The notes: generated by a model not told the origin, from the sequence alone. Shown: positions 16,388 through 25,127, counted from the first letter of the stretch. The stretch is DNA of 25,749 nucleotides from Saprospiraceae bacterium UBA3362 (GCA_002360455.1 DEQQ01000002.1:1-25749), one strand, 5' to 3'. Made by a program: numbers and translations.

Positions 16388-18394
16388 ATGAAAAAAACTT
16401 CTACTTTTTTACTCCTGTTGGGCTGTGTGTTGAGCTCATTTCTGGGCTATTCACAGGCCAACAGAATGGTCTTGGTGGAGCAATTTACCAATGCATCATG
16501 TGGACCATGTGCAGTTTATGGTCCTGCTTTTCAGGCCATTTTGGATGCAAACACCAGTCGTTGTGTCGTCCTTAAATATCAATGTGATTTTCCGGGAGCA
16601 GATCCCATGAATGCACAAAATAAAGCAGATGTAACCGGTAGATACACTACTTACCCTTCTGTTCCATCCACTGGAATTCCTTATATGGCAATGGATGGAA
16701 ATAAATTCACAGGACATATTGCGAATTTTAACCAAAATCTTTTGACCAACCGAGCAAATGTTAAAAGCCCGCTTGAGTTGAAAGTGGATCATGTACTGTC
16801 ACCAAAGTTTGACTCCATGACAATTGATGTAAATTTGAAAAATGTGAGTACTGCAGCCATTTTACCTAATGCAGCTATTTTGCAGGTTGTTATTACAGAG
16901 AGAAAAATCGTTTTTGCATCAGCGCCGGGCAGTAATGGTGAAAAAGAATTTCATTCAGTTATGAGAAAGATGTTGCCTAATTTTAATGGAACAGCATTGA
17001 CAGACTCTATACAACCCGGAGCTACAAAGTCATTCCAATTCAAAGCAGCAGTTCCAAGTTATATTTATGACTTTACTCAACTTGAGGTTGTTTCTTTTGT
17101 CCAAATGAAAACGTCAAAAGAAATTTTGCAAGCCGGAATAAGCGAAGCAAAACCTTTGACAGGAAACTATTATGATATTGCAAACAAATACACACCGGAA
17201 GTTAGAACTGACAATTGTGATAATGTTTACAGTGTAGAGATTGCAATAGAAAATAAATCTTCTTCAACTGAACCTATTACAAGAATTGTCTTCACTCCAT
17301 TGGTTAATGGAGCTCGTAAAACAAAGTCAGTTTGGACCGGCTCAATCGCCTCAGGAGCAAAGGCAACTCACAAAATTTCTAACCTTTCTTTGGTAAATGG
17401 AATTAACAGAATTGGGGTTGTTGTCGATTCAGTTTATAATGCTTCAGGACTTGTAAAAGATGTAAGTTCTGTAAACAATTTAAGTGATGAGTATAGAGAA
17501 TTGGTTATTCCGAAAACAACTACAAAAACCACTCTGACTCAAGGTTTTGAGGTGGGTTCTCCGGGAGCAGTTCCTGCAGGAGTATATTACTTTACGACTA
17601 GCTCTAATTCTTTTAGAATGTTCACGCTACAAAAAGCACAAGCCAATAATGGTACCAGTGTTCCCCCTTATGAACTTGGAGGATATGGAAAATCTGCCAA
17701 TAGCGTTTATATGGAATTGCCGGGAGGAGCACCGGGTTCTCAAAATTCGATCAATTTTGAAAAAACAAATCTAACAGGAACAACAGGAAACAAGCTCAAA
17801 TTCACTTATGCATATGCTACTACAGACGATGCAAATACAGATAAATTAGATGTTGAGGCATCAACAGATTGTGGACAAACGTGGAGCTCTATTTGGTCTA
17901 AATCCGGAGCAGAACTAGCTACAGTGAAAAGCCCGGATCCATCTACTTTTCATATTACTGGAATCTGGTTCCCAACCAATGAAACAGAATGGACTTCAGA
18001 TTCTGTGAATATGGCTAAATATGATGGTGGAGAAGTTTTAATTCGTTTCACAGCCTATGGCGGAGGCGGAGGTTATGCATTATTTTTGGATGATGTAAAT
18101 CTTGCACCCGGAACATTTGTTGGCGTACCTCAACTAGATTTTATTTCATCTTTTGATGTATTTCCAAATCCGGCTACAAATGTTTTGAATATTGAACTTA
18201 ATTCTAAAATTGATGCAAAAGTCAACATACGAATTGTAGATATCCAAGGTAAAGTAGTTACACAATGGCCAAATGAGAAATTGAATTTTGGCTATAACAC
18301 ATTTAAAAAATCAATTGACTTGGCACCGGGATTATATCATATGGAAATTGTTTCTGATCAAGGAATTTTGACACAGAAAATTTCTGTTCAATAA
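16388..18394 (+). CDS. Omp28-like secreted protein with T9SS sorting domain
   Basis: The 668-residue protein has a signal peptide (cleavage near FLGYSQ23). The Omp28-like N-terminal part follows, with a thioredoxin-like block VLVEQFTNASCGPCAVYGP containing Cys38 and Cys41. The conserved stretch YPSVPSTGIPYMAMDG comes next. A middle immunoglobulin-like part contains two cysteines (DNC, DCG). A jelly-roll of the choice-of-anchor-J kind lies at about 385-575 (SINFEKTNLTG...KLKFTYAYATTDD...VLIRFTAYGGGGGYALFLDDVNL). The last 80 residues are a type-A sorting domain (FDVFPNPATNVLNIEL, then LAPGLYHMEIV and a basic end). It is probably exported by the T9SS to the surface. The CGPC pair matches a redox motif, but activity is unproven. 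The ATG has no strong ribosome binding site, as usual in this phylum. Confidence 0.85.
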   Translation: MKKTSTFLLLLGCVLSSFLGYSQANRMVLVEQFTNASCGPCAVYGPAFQAILDANTSRCVVLKYQCDFPGADPMNAQNKADVTGRYTTYPSVPSTGIPYMAMDGNKFTGHIANFNQNLLTNRANVKSPLELKVDHVLSPKFDSMTIDVNLKNVSTAAILPNAAILQVVITERKIVFASAPGSNGEKEFHSVMRKMLPNFNGTALTDSIQPGATKSFQFKAAVPSYIYDFTQLEVVSFVQMKTSKEILQAGISEAKPLTGNYYDIANKYTPEVRTDNCDNVYSVEIAIENKSSSTEPITRIVFTPLVNGARKTKSVWTGSIASGAKATHKISNLSLVNGINRIGVVVDSVYNASGLVKDVSSVNNLSDEYRELVIPKTTTKTTLTQGFEVGSPGAVPAGVYYFTTSSNSFRMFTLQKAQANNGTSVPPYELGGYGKSANSVYMELPGGAPGSQNSINFEKTNLTGTTGNKLKFTYAYATTDDANTDKLDVEASTDCGQTWSSIWSKSGAELATVKSPDPSTFHITGIWFPTNETEWTSDSVNMAKYDGGEVLIRFTAYGGGGGYALFLDDVNLAPGTFVGVPQLDFISSFDVFPNPATNVLNIELNSKIDAKVNIRIVDIQGKVVTQWPNEKLNFGYNTFKKSIDLAPGLYHMEIVSDQGILTQKISVQ

Positions 18395-18415
18395 TCCTGT
18401 AACTCATAAATTTAT

Positions 18416-18452
18416 AAAAGAAAGGGCTTCTCAAAGAGAAGCCCTTTCTTTT
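18416..18452 (+). terminator. Strong terminator after the Omp28-like gene
   Basis: A perfect 17-bp stem (18416-18432 with 18436-18452) has the loop AAA. Its GC core is GGGCTTCTC/GAGAAGCCC, its outer part runs AAAAGAAA/TTTCTTTT, and the T-rich arm doubles as the U tract. The symmetrical A and T flanks would let it work in both directions. It lies 22 bases past the stop codon and isolates the T9SS gene from glyS. Confidence 0.88.
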
Positions 18453-18521
18453 ATGGTTTAGTTAATGACCGAACTATCCTCAGCAAAATTCAGAAACAGC
18501 CGCTTTAGACAGGCGCATTCT

Positions 18522-18553
18522 TTTGGTTTATTGAGCCAATTGTCCGATCTTTG
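18522..18553 (+). promoter_or_regulatory. Candidate glyS promoter
   Basis: TTTG (18522-18525), then 20 bases, then GATCTTTG (18546-18553), which differs from TAnnTTTG only at its first base. The arrangement fits the Bacteroidota promoter pair and would start transcription roughly 10-15 bases before the ATG at 18572. It sits just past the upstream terminator. Confidence 0.4.
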
Positions 18554-18571
18554 CTTTTCAAAAAATTACTT

Positions 18572-20122
18572 ATGGCGGTGCAGCAAGATGATCTTTTCAA
18601 AAAAATAGTAAGTCATTGTAAAGAATATGGATTTATTTATCCCTCTTCAGAAATTTATGATGGACTAAGCGCTGTCTATGACTATGGGCCCAACGGTGTC
18701 GAATTGAAAAATAACATAAAGACCTACTGGTGGAAATCAATGGTCCAAATGCATGATCATATTGTTGGCCTGGATGCTGCTATTTTTATGCATCCAAAAA
18801 CATGGAAAGCTTCAGGACATGTTGATGCTTTTAATGATCCTCTGATAGACAATAAAGACTCGAAAAAAAGATACAGAGCTGATGTATTGATCGAAGACGC
18901 CATTGAAAAAATAATGGCCAAAGCGGATAAAGAAGTAGAAAAAGCAAAAATCAAATTTGCAGATCAATTTGATGAAAATCTGTATCGATCTACCAATGCT
19001 AGAGTCGTAGAATATATCAATAAAGCTAAAACTTTTCAAGATAGATTGGCCCAAGCCATGACGGCCAATGACATGGAGGCTCTACGATCTATTATAGTTG
19101 ATCTTGAGGTCGTTTGCCCTGACAGTGGATCCAGAAATTGGACAGAAGTTAGACAGTTCAACTTGATGTTCAATACCCAATTGGGCAATATTGCCGGAGA
19201 AGAAGGAAAACTATATCTCAGACCGGAAACAGCTCAGGGGATTTTTGTAAATTTTTTAAATGTCTCTAAAACGACAAGACAAAAAATTCCATTTGGAATA
19301 GCGCAAATTGGAAAAGCATTCCGAAATGAAATTGTTGCAAGACAGTTTATTTTTAGAATGAGAGAATTTGAACAAATGGAAATGCAATATTTTGTCAAAC
19401 CAGGAACGGAACTTGAAGCTTATGAATATTGGAAATCCTCAAGAATGAAGTGGCATCAAGCATTAGGAACTCCTGCTTCAAAATTGAAATTTCATAATCA
19501 CGAAAACCTTGCCCATTATGCCAATGCAGCGGTTGATATTCAGTTTGAATTCCCCTTTGGTTTTAAAGAACTAGAAGGAATTCATTCAAGAACCGATTTT
19601 GATCTAAAAGCACATCAAGAACTATCGGGAAAAAAATTACAATATTTTGATCCGGAACAAAATCAAAATTATATACCTTATGTTGTAGAAACCTCAATAG
19701 GTTGCGACAGAATGTTTTTGGCCATGCTTAGCAATGCTTATACAGAAGAAAATATTCCTGATGCAGAAGGAACGGATGCAACAAGAATCGTACTTAAACT
19801 TCACCCCTGTCTAGCTCCCGTAAAGTGTGCTGTGTTACCCTTAGTGAAAAACAAACCTGAACTTGTAGAAAAAGCCAGAAAAGTTTATGATGAATTGAAA
19901 TTTTCTTTTCAATGCAGTTATGACGATAAAGATGCTATAGGCAGAAGATATAGAAGACAAGATGCCGTCGGAACTCCATATTGTGTTACAATAGATTTTG
20001 ATTCGTTGACAGATGATACTGTTACTGTAAGAGATCGAGACAGTTTACTGCAAGAAAGAGTACATATTTCTACTTTGAGTCAAATCATTCAACAGAAAAT
20101 CGACTGGAAACAATTGTTTTAA
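18572..20122 (+). CDS. glyS: Glycyl-tRNA synthetase (homodimeric type)
   Basis: This class II enzyme charges tRNA-Gly in the cytoplasm. The 516-residue protein shows FIYPSSEIYDGLSAVYDYGPNG near the start, as in the alpha-2 type. Further blocks are WTEVRQFNLMFNTQLG, YLRPETAQGIFVNF, motif 2 in GKAFRNEIVARQFIFRMREFEQMEMQ, and motif 3 in VETSIGCDRMFLAMLSNAY. The anticodon-binding domain fills the C-terminal part (PVKCAVLPLVKNKPELVEKA..., GRRYRRQDAVGTPYCVTIDFD). An in-frame TTG at 18551 would add seven residues, but it overlaps a promoter-like motif, so I place the start at ATG 18572 (MAVQQDDLF). An insertion between the first block and WTEV (about residues 95-185) is rich in charged residues and matches the usual length of the Bacteroidota form. 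It is probably transcribed on its own. Confidence 0.96.
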   Translation: MAVQQDDLFKKIVSHCKEYGFIYPSSEIYDGLSAVYDYGPNGVELKNNIKTYWWKSMVQMHDHIVGLDAAIFMHPKTWKASGHVDAFNDPLIDNKDSKKRYRADVLIEDAIEKIMAKADKEVEKAKIKFADQFDENLYRSTNARVVEYINKAKTFQDRLAQAMTANDMEALRSIIVDLEVVCPDSGSRNWTEVRQFNLMFNTQLGNIAGEEGKLYLRPETAQGIFVNFLNVSKTTRQKIPFGIAQIGKAFRNEIVARQFIFRMREFEQMEMQYFVKPGTELEAYEYWKSSRMKWHQALGTPASKLKFHNHENLAHYANAAVDIQFEFPFGFKELEGIHSRTDFDLKAHQELSGKKLQYFDPEQNQNYIPYVVETSIGCDRMFLAMLSNAYTEENIPDAEGTDATRIVLKLHPCLAPVKCAVLPLVKNKPELVEKARKVYDELKFSFQCSYDDKDAIGRRYRRQDAVGTPYCVTIDFDSLTDDTVTVRDRDSLLQERVHISTLSQIIQQKIDWKQLF

Positions 20123-20213
20123 TAGTAAAGTGACCATAGAATTGAGCATATTCTGACTATGACCTAATGCAACCAAGAAAGAAGAATTCGGAATAGAAAT
20201 AAAACAGATCACT

Positions 20214-21422
20214 TTGAAATTGAATTTAGGACAGAAAAAATTTGTTTTTTCATTTTTTGCATCTCTGCTTGTTTGCATTGGTTCGGCACAAAAAGATCAG
20301 TCATTTATTCAATTTGAATATCAAATTGGTCATGTGGCTCCAAATTATAGAAACTTTCCTAAGAGTTCAATACTAAATGCCTATCAACTTAATTTTGGCA
20401 AGTATTATACAGCACAAGATCAAGATTGGAAGAATTATTTTGATCATCCATTGCTGGGCGTAAGTATTGGAGTTACAGATTTCGGCCAATCAAAATTATT
20501 TGGCCAACAAATTTATTTAACTCCGTTTTTTTCTTTGAAAACAGGGGATCATCCTTTTAAAAAAATGTGGTTTCGATTTGGACTTGGACCGGCAATGCAC
20601 ACTAGAAAATATTCAATTTCTAATGTAGAAAATGTTTCTATAGGTTCAACTTTAAATTGGGCATTTACGGCATCAATGCATAAATATATTATAAGCAAGA
20701 AAAACTTTGCATTACAATTAGGGATATCTTATTTACATGCAAGCAATGCTCATGTTCAACTTCCAAACTATGGACTAAACTCGGGAGTTGTTTCGCTTAT
20801 CTATCAGACCAAGGGTATCCAACAATGGACGCAAAGTTCAATGCCTGATTACCAATTTCCTAGAACCAATTATTTTATACATATTTCCCAAGGACTGGGA
20901 TTGCATGAATTGGGAGGTACAGAGAGACCTATTGGAGGTAAAAAGTTCAGCATTCACAGCATCAGTATATGCACCGGAATTCAGTGGCGTGCAGGCTTTA
21001 AGTGGCGCGCAGGATTTACTTATAGATATTATCCATCTTATGCTAATTACATTATTCAACAAGATTTAAAAGAGTTTCAAAACAAGCTAAAATGGAATGC
21101 ATCGAGCATTCATTTTTTGTTGGGTTTTGAGTTTTTATTTGGTCATTTTGGTGCAGATTTAGAAGGAGGCTTGACCTTGAGTAAGCCGTTTTATCCTGAA
21201 TTTTCAAGACGGTTTGAAAAATATGGAAATTTTAAATACTGGCTAAAATATCTTTTTCCATCTCATTTACAGATGAATTATTATTTATTTAACACGGCCT
21301 ATAGACCCAAGAACAATTATTTTATTGGAGCCAATATTAGTGCAAATTTTGGACAGGCAGATTTTTCGGAATTGGTAATTGGTTATCAAAAAAATCTAAG
21401 CAGAAAAAAAGCAAAACCCTAG
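20214..21422 (+). CDS. PagL-like (acyloxyacyl hydrolase family) outer-membrane protein
   Basis: The 402-residue protein has a signal peptide (KKFVFSFFASLLVCIGSAQ) and beta-barrel-like strands throughout. The stretch GISYLHASNAHVQLPNYGLNSGV (165-190 region) matches the lipid A 3-O-deacylase PagL signature, in which a His-x-Ser pair is catalytic and is followed by N...PN.G.N. Here these are His175, Ser177, Asn178 and Pro184-Asn185. PagL itself has under 200 residues; this protein carries about 200 more after the signature, also barrel-like. Removal of an acyl chain from lipid A in the outer membrane is the family expectation, not shown here. The start is TTG at 20214, with another TTG at 20220; no suitable ATG exists. 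It follows glyS by 91 bp and ends 17 bp from the convergent gldE. Confidence 0.65.
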   Translation: MKLNLGQKKFVFSFFASLLVCIGSAQKDQSFIQFEYQIGHVAPNYRNFPKSSILNAYQLNFGKYYTAQDQDWKNYFDHPLLGVSIGVTDFGQSKLFGQQIYLTPFFSLKTGDHPFKKMWFRFGLGPAMHTRKYSISNVENVSIGSTLNWAFTASMHKYIISKKNFALQLGISYLHASNAHVQLPNYGLNSGVVSLIYQTKGIQQWTQSSMPDYQFPRTNYFIHISQGLGLHELGGTERPIGGKKFSIHSISICTGIQWRAGFKWRAGFTYRYYPSYANYIIQQDLKEFQNKLKWNASSIHFLLGFEFLFGHFGADLEGGLTLSKPFYPEFSRRFEKYGNFKYWLKYLFPSHLQMNYYLFNTAYRPKNNYFIGANISANFGQADFSELVIGYQKNLSRKKAKP

Positions 21423-21437
21423 GGGTGAAATGGGTTT
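21414..21437. terminator. Possible bidirectional terminator between convergent genes
   Basis: AAACCC (21414-21419) pairs with GGGTTT (21432-21437). T-rich sequence follows on both sides (GTTTATTTTC on plus, TGCTTTTTTTC on minus). It spans the stop codon of the PagL-like gene and ends just before that of gldE. The stem is only 6 bp with a 12-base loop, so strength is uncertain. Confidence 0.45.
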
Positions 21438-21439
21438 GT

Positions 21440-22837
21440 TTATTTTCTTGTTACTTTGATTTGTTCAATTCTTTTTTTGGATACGGAGACTACAGTAAAA
21501 TCATGTCCGGCCATTCTCAAAACAGAATCTTTTTTGGGCATCTCGCCGTGTTGTTCAAGCAGTAAGCCTGCGATAGAGTCAGAATTTCCACGCAGCTCAT
21601 CAAATAAAAATAAATCAATGCTTAAAACTCTGCACATATCGTTGATCAGTGTTTTTCCATCAAACAAATAATTGTTGTGATCAAGTCGAGAAAAATTTAA
21701 TTCATGTTGATCGTCAAACTCATCTTTGATTTCGCCAACGATTTCTTCCATGATATCCTCCAATGTTACCAAACCGGAGATTCCTCCAAATTCATCGACG
21801 ACAAAAGCCATGTGGAGGCGTTTTTCTTGAAGATCGTTCAAGATGTCATTTATTTTTCTGGATTCAGGGACATAATGAAGGTTTTTACGAATCAATTGTT
21901 GCCAATCAAAATTATTTTGTTCAGAAAGGTACGTGATCAAATCCTTTGCATACAAAATTCCATGAACACTGTCCATGTTATCTTTGTAAACAGGATAGCG
22001 AGAGAAGCCATACTCTTTGACCAATTGAATAATTTGATCAAAGGGTTCTTCAATATCTATACAGCACATTTGTGTTCTTGCTGTCATTATTTGACTGGCA
22101 GAAACATCATTAAATTTGATAATGCCTTTCAATATATCGGCCTGCTTGCCGGATTCATAATCATGACTTACGGCAATATCTATCGCTGCATCCAACTCTT
22201 CTTTGGAAGTATTTTGACCGTACATTTTACGTTCTAAGAATTTTCTCTCAGCCTTTACCGTAAAGAGTTCTAAGATGTATGTTAATGGCCGAAGCACAAT
22301 ATCCAAAGCGCGTAGCGGAAGAGAAACCCAAAGAGCAAATTTTCTACTGTTCAGTTGACCATAAATTTTTGGCGTGACTTCTCCAAACAAAAGTATCAAT
22401 CCGGTGGCGCCAACTACTGCAACAAAAAAATACATTACATGTCCAAGCCCTTCGGGCGATGGCCAAGAAATTTGCAAGGTATTGGTTATACTATAGGCCC
22501 AAGACAAAAACATTTCTTTGCTAGCATATTTACCCAAAAGCCTCTCAACAACGACAGCTATAGCAATATTGACGAAGGTGTTACAAATCAAAAGAAGGGC
22601 CAATAACCGTCTGGGATGATCAATAAAAAACACAATAGAATTTGAGCCGGGAGAGTGATCATCTCTTAGGTCATCAATATCGGTGTGGTCCAAAGAGAAT
22701 AGGGCAACTTCGGAACCGGAAAAAATTCCGGAACAAAAGAGAAGAACTATTAGTAATAATAACCAGCCAAAGTCCTGAAGAAAAACAAGATTGGCAAATA
22801 TAATATTCAGCGCTTCAAGCGGAGGTTCAGTTTCCAA
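21440..22837 (-). CDS. gldE: GldE-type CNNM/CBS/CorC membrane protein
   Basis: The 465-residue protein has an N-terminal CNNM (DUF21) membrane domain with hydrophobic segments at about 20-40, 80-100, 120-160 and 170-195, including FSGSEVALFSLDHTDIDDL and LILLFGEVTPKIYGQ. A CBS pair follows (about 235-360): IMTARTQMCCIDIEE, GFSRYPVYKDNMDSVHGILYAKDLI, MAFVVDEFGGISGLVTLEDIMEEIVGEI. A C-terminal CorC/HlyC-like domain ends the protein (DGKTLINDMCRVL...SIAGLLLEQHGEMPKKDS). The mutY-ssb context identifies it as the gliding-motility-associated GldE of Bacteroidota; homologues elsewhere are implicated in divalent-cation transport. It starts at TTG, 18 bp after ssb, and there is no ATG in frame between the ssb stop and this point. 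gldD, its frequent next gene, is absent. Confidence 0.9.
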   Translation of the reverse strand: METEPPLEALNIIFANLVFLQDFGWLLLLIVLLFCSGIFSGSEVALFSLDHTDIDDLRDDHSPGSNSIVFFIDHPRRLLALLLICNTFVNIAIAVVVERLLGKYASKEMFLSWAYSITNTLQISWPSPEGLGHVMYFFVAVVGATGLILLFGEVTPKIYGQLNSRKFALWVSLPLRALDIVLRPLTYILELFTVKAERKFLERKMYGQNTSKEELDAAIDIAVSHDYESGKQADILKGIIKFNDVSASQIMTARTQMCCIDIEEPFDQIIQLVKEYGFSRYPVYKDNMDSVHGILYAKDLITYLSEQNNFDWQQLIRKNLHYVPESRKINDILNDLQEKRLHMAFVVDEFGGISGLVTLEDIMEEIVGEIKDEFDDQHELNFSRLDHNNYLFDGKTLINDMCRVLSIDLFLFDELRGNSDSIAGLLLEQHGEMPKKDSVLRMAGHDFTVVSVSKKRIEQIKVTRK

Positions 22838-22855
22838 AAATGATTGATTAAATGA

Positions 22856-23275
22856 CTAAAAAGGAAGATCGTCAGATGCGGCTTCCTGATTAAAAGAGTC
22901 TTCGCTAAAAGGAATCTGATCTTTTTTACCCTCTGGGGAAGAATGAGAATGTTCTCGTTTTTCTAAAATCCTTAATATTTCGCAGGCAATTTCTGATACA
23001 TAATGCTCTTTGCCTTCTTTATCTGTCCACTTTCTATGTGTGAGTTTTCCTTCTACATAAACAAGCATCCCTTTTTTCAATGACTTGGCACGCTCGGCCA
23101 TAGACCTCCATAAAACGACATCATGCCACTCTGTAGACTTTTGCCAAGTTCCATTTCTGTCTTTATAGCTTTCATTGGTAGCCAAAGTAAAAAGTGCTCT
23201 ACTTACACCGCTCTCAAGGGTACGGATCTCAGGGTCTTTGCCCAAATTACCTATTAAAATAACTTTGTTCAACAT
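22856..23275 (-). CDS. ssb: Single-stranded DNA-binding protein
   Basis: The 139-residue protein has an OB fold (residues 1-105) beginning MLNKVILIGNLGKDPEIRTLESG, then RALFTLATNESYKDRNG, WHDVVLWRSMAERAKSLKKGMLVYVEGKLTHRKW and SEIACEILRIL. A short polar tail ends in the acidic tip SDDLPF, which docks partner repair and replication proteins in this family. It coats single-stranded DNA in replication, repair and recombination. It starts at ATG two bases after the mutY stop codon and precedes gldE by 18 bp, so all three genes form one operon. The tail is short (about 34 residues). Whether this is the main or a secondary Ssb of the genome cannot be told from this window. Confidence 0.95.
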   Translation of the reverse strand: MLNKVILIGNLGKDPEIRTLESGVSRALFTLATNESYKDRNGTWQKSTEWHDVVLWRSMAERAKSLKKGMLVYVEGKLTHRKWTDKEGKEHYVSEIACEILRILEKREHSHSSPEGKKDQIPFSEDSFNQEAASDDLPF

Positions 23276-23277
23276 AT

Positions 23278-24354
23278 TTATTCCGTTTTACTGTTAACAT
23301 ATTCTCTGCAAAATACGACAATTATATTCGGAAAGGCAAAGTTCTTTAGATTTTTTGGTAATACATAATGAAAAGCTTTACAAATTTTTGTATGGCTTGG
23401 CTCCAAGAACCCCAAATAAAAGAAAGCTTGTATATGTTGATGACTTAGTTTTTGATCAGATGAGTTGATCAATTGAAGAGATTTTAAGCTCAAGTCGGGG
23501 TATTTTTTGGTAAATAATTTAGCCAACTCTGCTTCTTTAGGGCTTTTTTTTCCGGTTTCGACCATAGGAAGCTGATAAAGCTGATTCCAAATATCTTTTG
23601 CTTTTCTTTGCTCAATTGCAAGAGCACCTTTTGAATTTTGAAGCAATATAAAATGGAAAAACCTCTTTTTCAGCGAGATTTTAATTTTTTGAGGAGGATA
23701 AACAGAGACAGATCCTCTATGATATGAAAGACAATAGGCATTAAAAGGGCAGATTTCACAATTGGGGGACTTCGGCGTGCAGACCGATGCCCCTAAGTTC
23801 ATCATAGCCTGATTAAATAACCCAGGGTTTTTCGGATCTAATAGACTTTGCGCTAAATCTCTATAAAATTGCTGATCTGTTAAGCTTGTAAAGGCTCTAT
23901 CCATCATAAACATTCGAGATAATATTCTATAAACGTTTCCGTCAACAGCAGCATAGGCTAATGAATAGCCAAAAGAGGCAATGGCTGCTGCTGTATAGTG
24001 GCCTATTCCTTTTAATCGTATAATTTCATGATAATGCAAAGGAAACCTAGAATTATGATGGTTTACAATATCTTGTGCAGCAGCTTTTAAGTTTTGAGCT
24101 CTACGATAAAACCCCAATCCTTGCCATAACTGCATTAACTTCTGATCAGAAAGTTTTGCTAATGCATCAATGTCCGGAACTTCTTCAATGAATTTTTTGT
24201 AAAACGGAATCACTGTTTCTGCTCGAGTTTGTTGGAGCATAATCTCTGATACCCAAATTCTGTAAAGATTAGTTTCTCCAATCCATGGTAAATCTCTTGG
24301 GTTGGAGTGGTACCAATCAAATAATTTTTTTTGAAATAATTTGGCCGAGATCAA
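23278..24354 (-). CDS. mutY: A/G-specific adenine glycosylase
   Basis: The enzyme removes adenine mispaired with 8-oxoguanine, preventing G-to-T changes. The 358-residue protein shows RDLPW (20-24), VSEIMLQQTRAETVIPFY with the catalytic Glu37, and the helix-hairpin-helix LKGIGHYTAAAIASFGY followed by AAVDGNVYRILSR with the catalytic Asp. The iron-sulfur cluster ligands appear as C-x6-C-x2-C-x5-C in SVCTPKSPNCEICPFNAYC. The remaining part (about 225-350) is the NUDIX-like domain that recognises 8-oxoG. The only reasonable start is TTG at 24354; an in-frame TAA lies 15 bases further upstream and no ATG is available before the conserved region. It leads the mutY-ssb-gldE operon; a gap of 65 bp separates it from the upstream gene. 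Confidence 0.95.
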   Translation of the reverse strand: MISAKLFQKKLFDWYHSNPRDLPWIGETNLYRIWVSEIMLQQTRAETVIPFYKKFIEEVPDIDALAKLSDQKLMQLWQGLGFYRRAQNLKAAAQDIVNHHNSRFPLHYHEIIRLKGIGHYTAAAIASFGYSLAYAAVDGNVYRILSRMFMMDRAFTSLTDQQFYRDLAQSLLDPKNPGLFNQAMMNLGASVCTPKSPNCEICPFNAYCLSYHRGSVSVYPPQKIKISLKKRFFHFILLQNSKGALAIEQRKAKDIWNQLYQLPMVETGKKSPKEAELAKLFTKKYPDLSLKSLQLINSSDQKLSHQHIQAFFYLGFLEPSHTKICKAFHYVLPKNLKNFAFPNIIVVFCREYVNSKTE

Positions 24355-24419
24355 AATAGAATCATTTAATTAGTATGGATTTTGTCCGGCGATATTGAAG
24401 ATATTTAGAAAAATAAAAT

Positions 24420-25127
24420 TTATTTTTTAGGTCTAAAAGCTACAATGAAGGTATCTTGTTTGGCTTCACACGTCAAGCCTTCACAATATCTTTTATTGTA
24501 AGCAATATATTTTTGAAAAACAAATTCTGCTTCTTTATTATGTTCTTTGCTCAAGCTATCCATCATTTTCCATTGTCCAATACTGCAATCTCTCGAAACA
24601 GAAAATGAAAAACTTACAACGCCTCCGGGGATAGAATCATGGTGGGGTCGAATATTTTTTACCGGAATAGAAATCAATGGAGTTAGTCTTTTTTGATGGT
24701 CATGATCATATCTTTCGACCACTTCTCCTTTTTCCTTATAAACAAACCAAATCCCAACTTTCTGTCCGTTTTTATAATATGATTTTGATTTTATTTCTCC
24801 GGGTGAATAATATTCTATCCATTCACCATCTTTTTTATTCATCTGGTATTGTCCCTTGACTCTAATGAAGCGATCAATACTCAATTCCTCTTTTTTGAGC
24901 TTGGAATACTCTTCTTTTGTCGCTTTAAAATAAGCTCGAAATTCCCCATGACAAAGGGTATCGTTGGAGCGCAATACATCCATTTTTTCACTTACTTGTT
25001 TGGAGTCAGGAAATTTTCTAATGACCTCTTTTGTGTTTTGTGCCGCAAGAAAATTGATCCAAAAAAAGAAAATTAAAAAACCGTTTAGTTTCAATATATT
25101 TTTTGAAGACCATATAATCCAATTCAT
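24420..25127 (-). CDS. Secreted MORN-like repeat protein of unknown function
   Basis: The 235-residue protein begins with a signal peptide or anchor (GFLIFFFWINFLAAQ, 16-30). Residues about 88-145 carry MORN_2-type repeats like those of YwqK-family proteins: VKGQYQMNKKDGEWIEYYSPG, then YYKNGQKVGIWFVYKEKGEV. The C-terminal part (about 165-232) reads GGVVSFSFSVSRDCSIGQW, then TFIVAFRPKK, and faintly resembles a TonB C-terminal domain, though it has two extra cysteines (CEGLTC). The database label 'antitoxin' often given to YwqK-like proteins has no support here: there is a signal peptide and no toxin. It starts at ATG five bases after the lytic transglycosylase gene ends, so the two are probably co-transcribed, which suggests an envelope role. 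Confidence 0.75.
   Translation of the reverse strand: MNWIIWSSKNILKLNGFLIFFFWINFLAAQNTKEVIRKFPDSKQVSEKMDVLRSNDTLCHGEFRAYFKATKEEYSKLKKEELSIDRFIRVKGQYQMNKKDGEWIEYYSPGEIKSKSYYKNGQKVGIWFVYKEKGEVVERYDHDHQKRLTPLISIPVKNIRPHHDSIPGGVVSFSFSVSRDCSIGQWKMMDSLSKEHNKEAEFVFQKYIAYNKRYCEGLTCEAKQDTFIVAFRPKK

Noticed and set aside
21704..22237. A 177-residue open frame antisense to gldE
   Set aside because: It mirrors the CBS/CorC region of a clearly real gene, has no recognisable domain and shows no independent start signal.
24420..25127. YwqK-type antitoxin of a toxin-antitoxin pair
   Set aside because: The protein has a signal peptide, its neighbour is a lytic transglycosylase, and no toxin-like gene is present; the antitoxin label is a database convention for MORN-type repeats.
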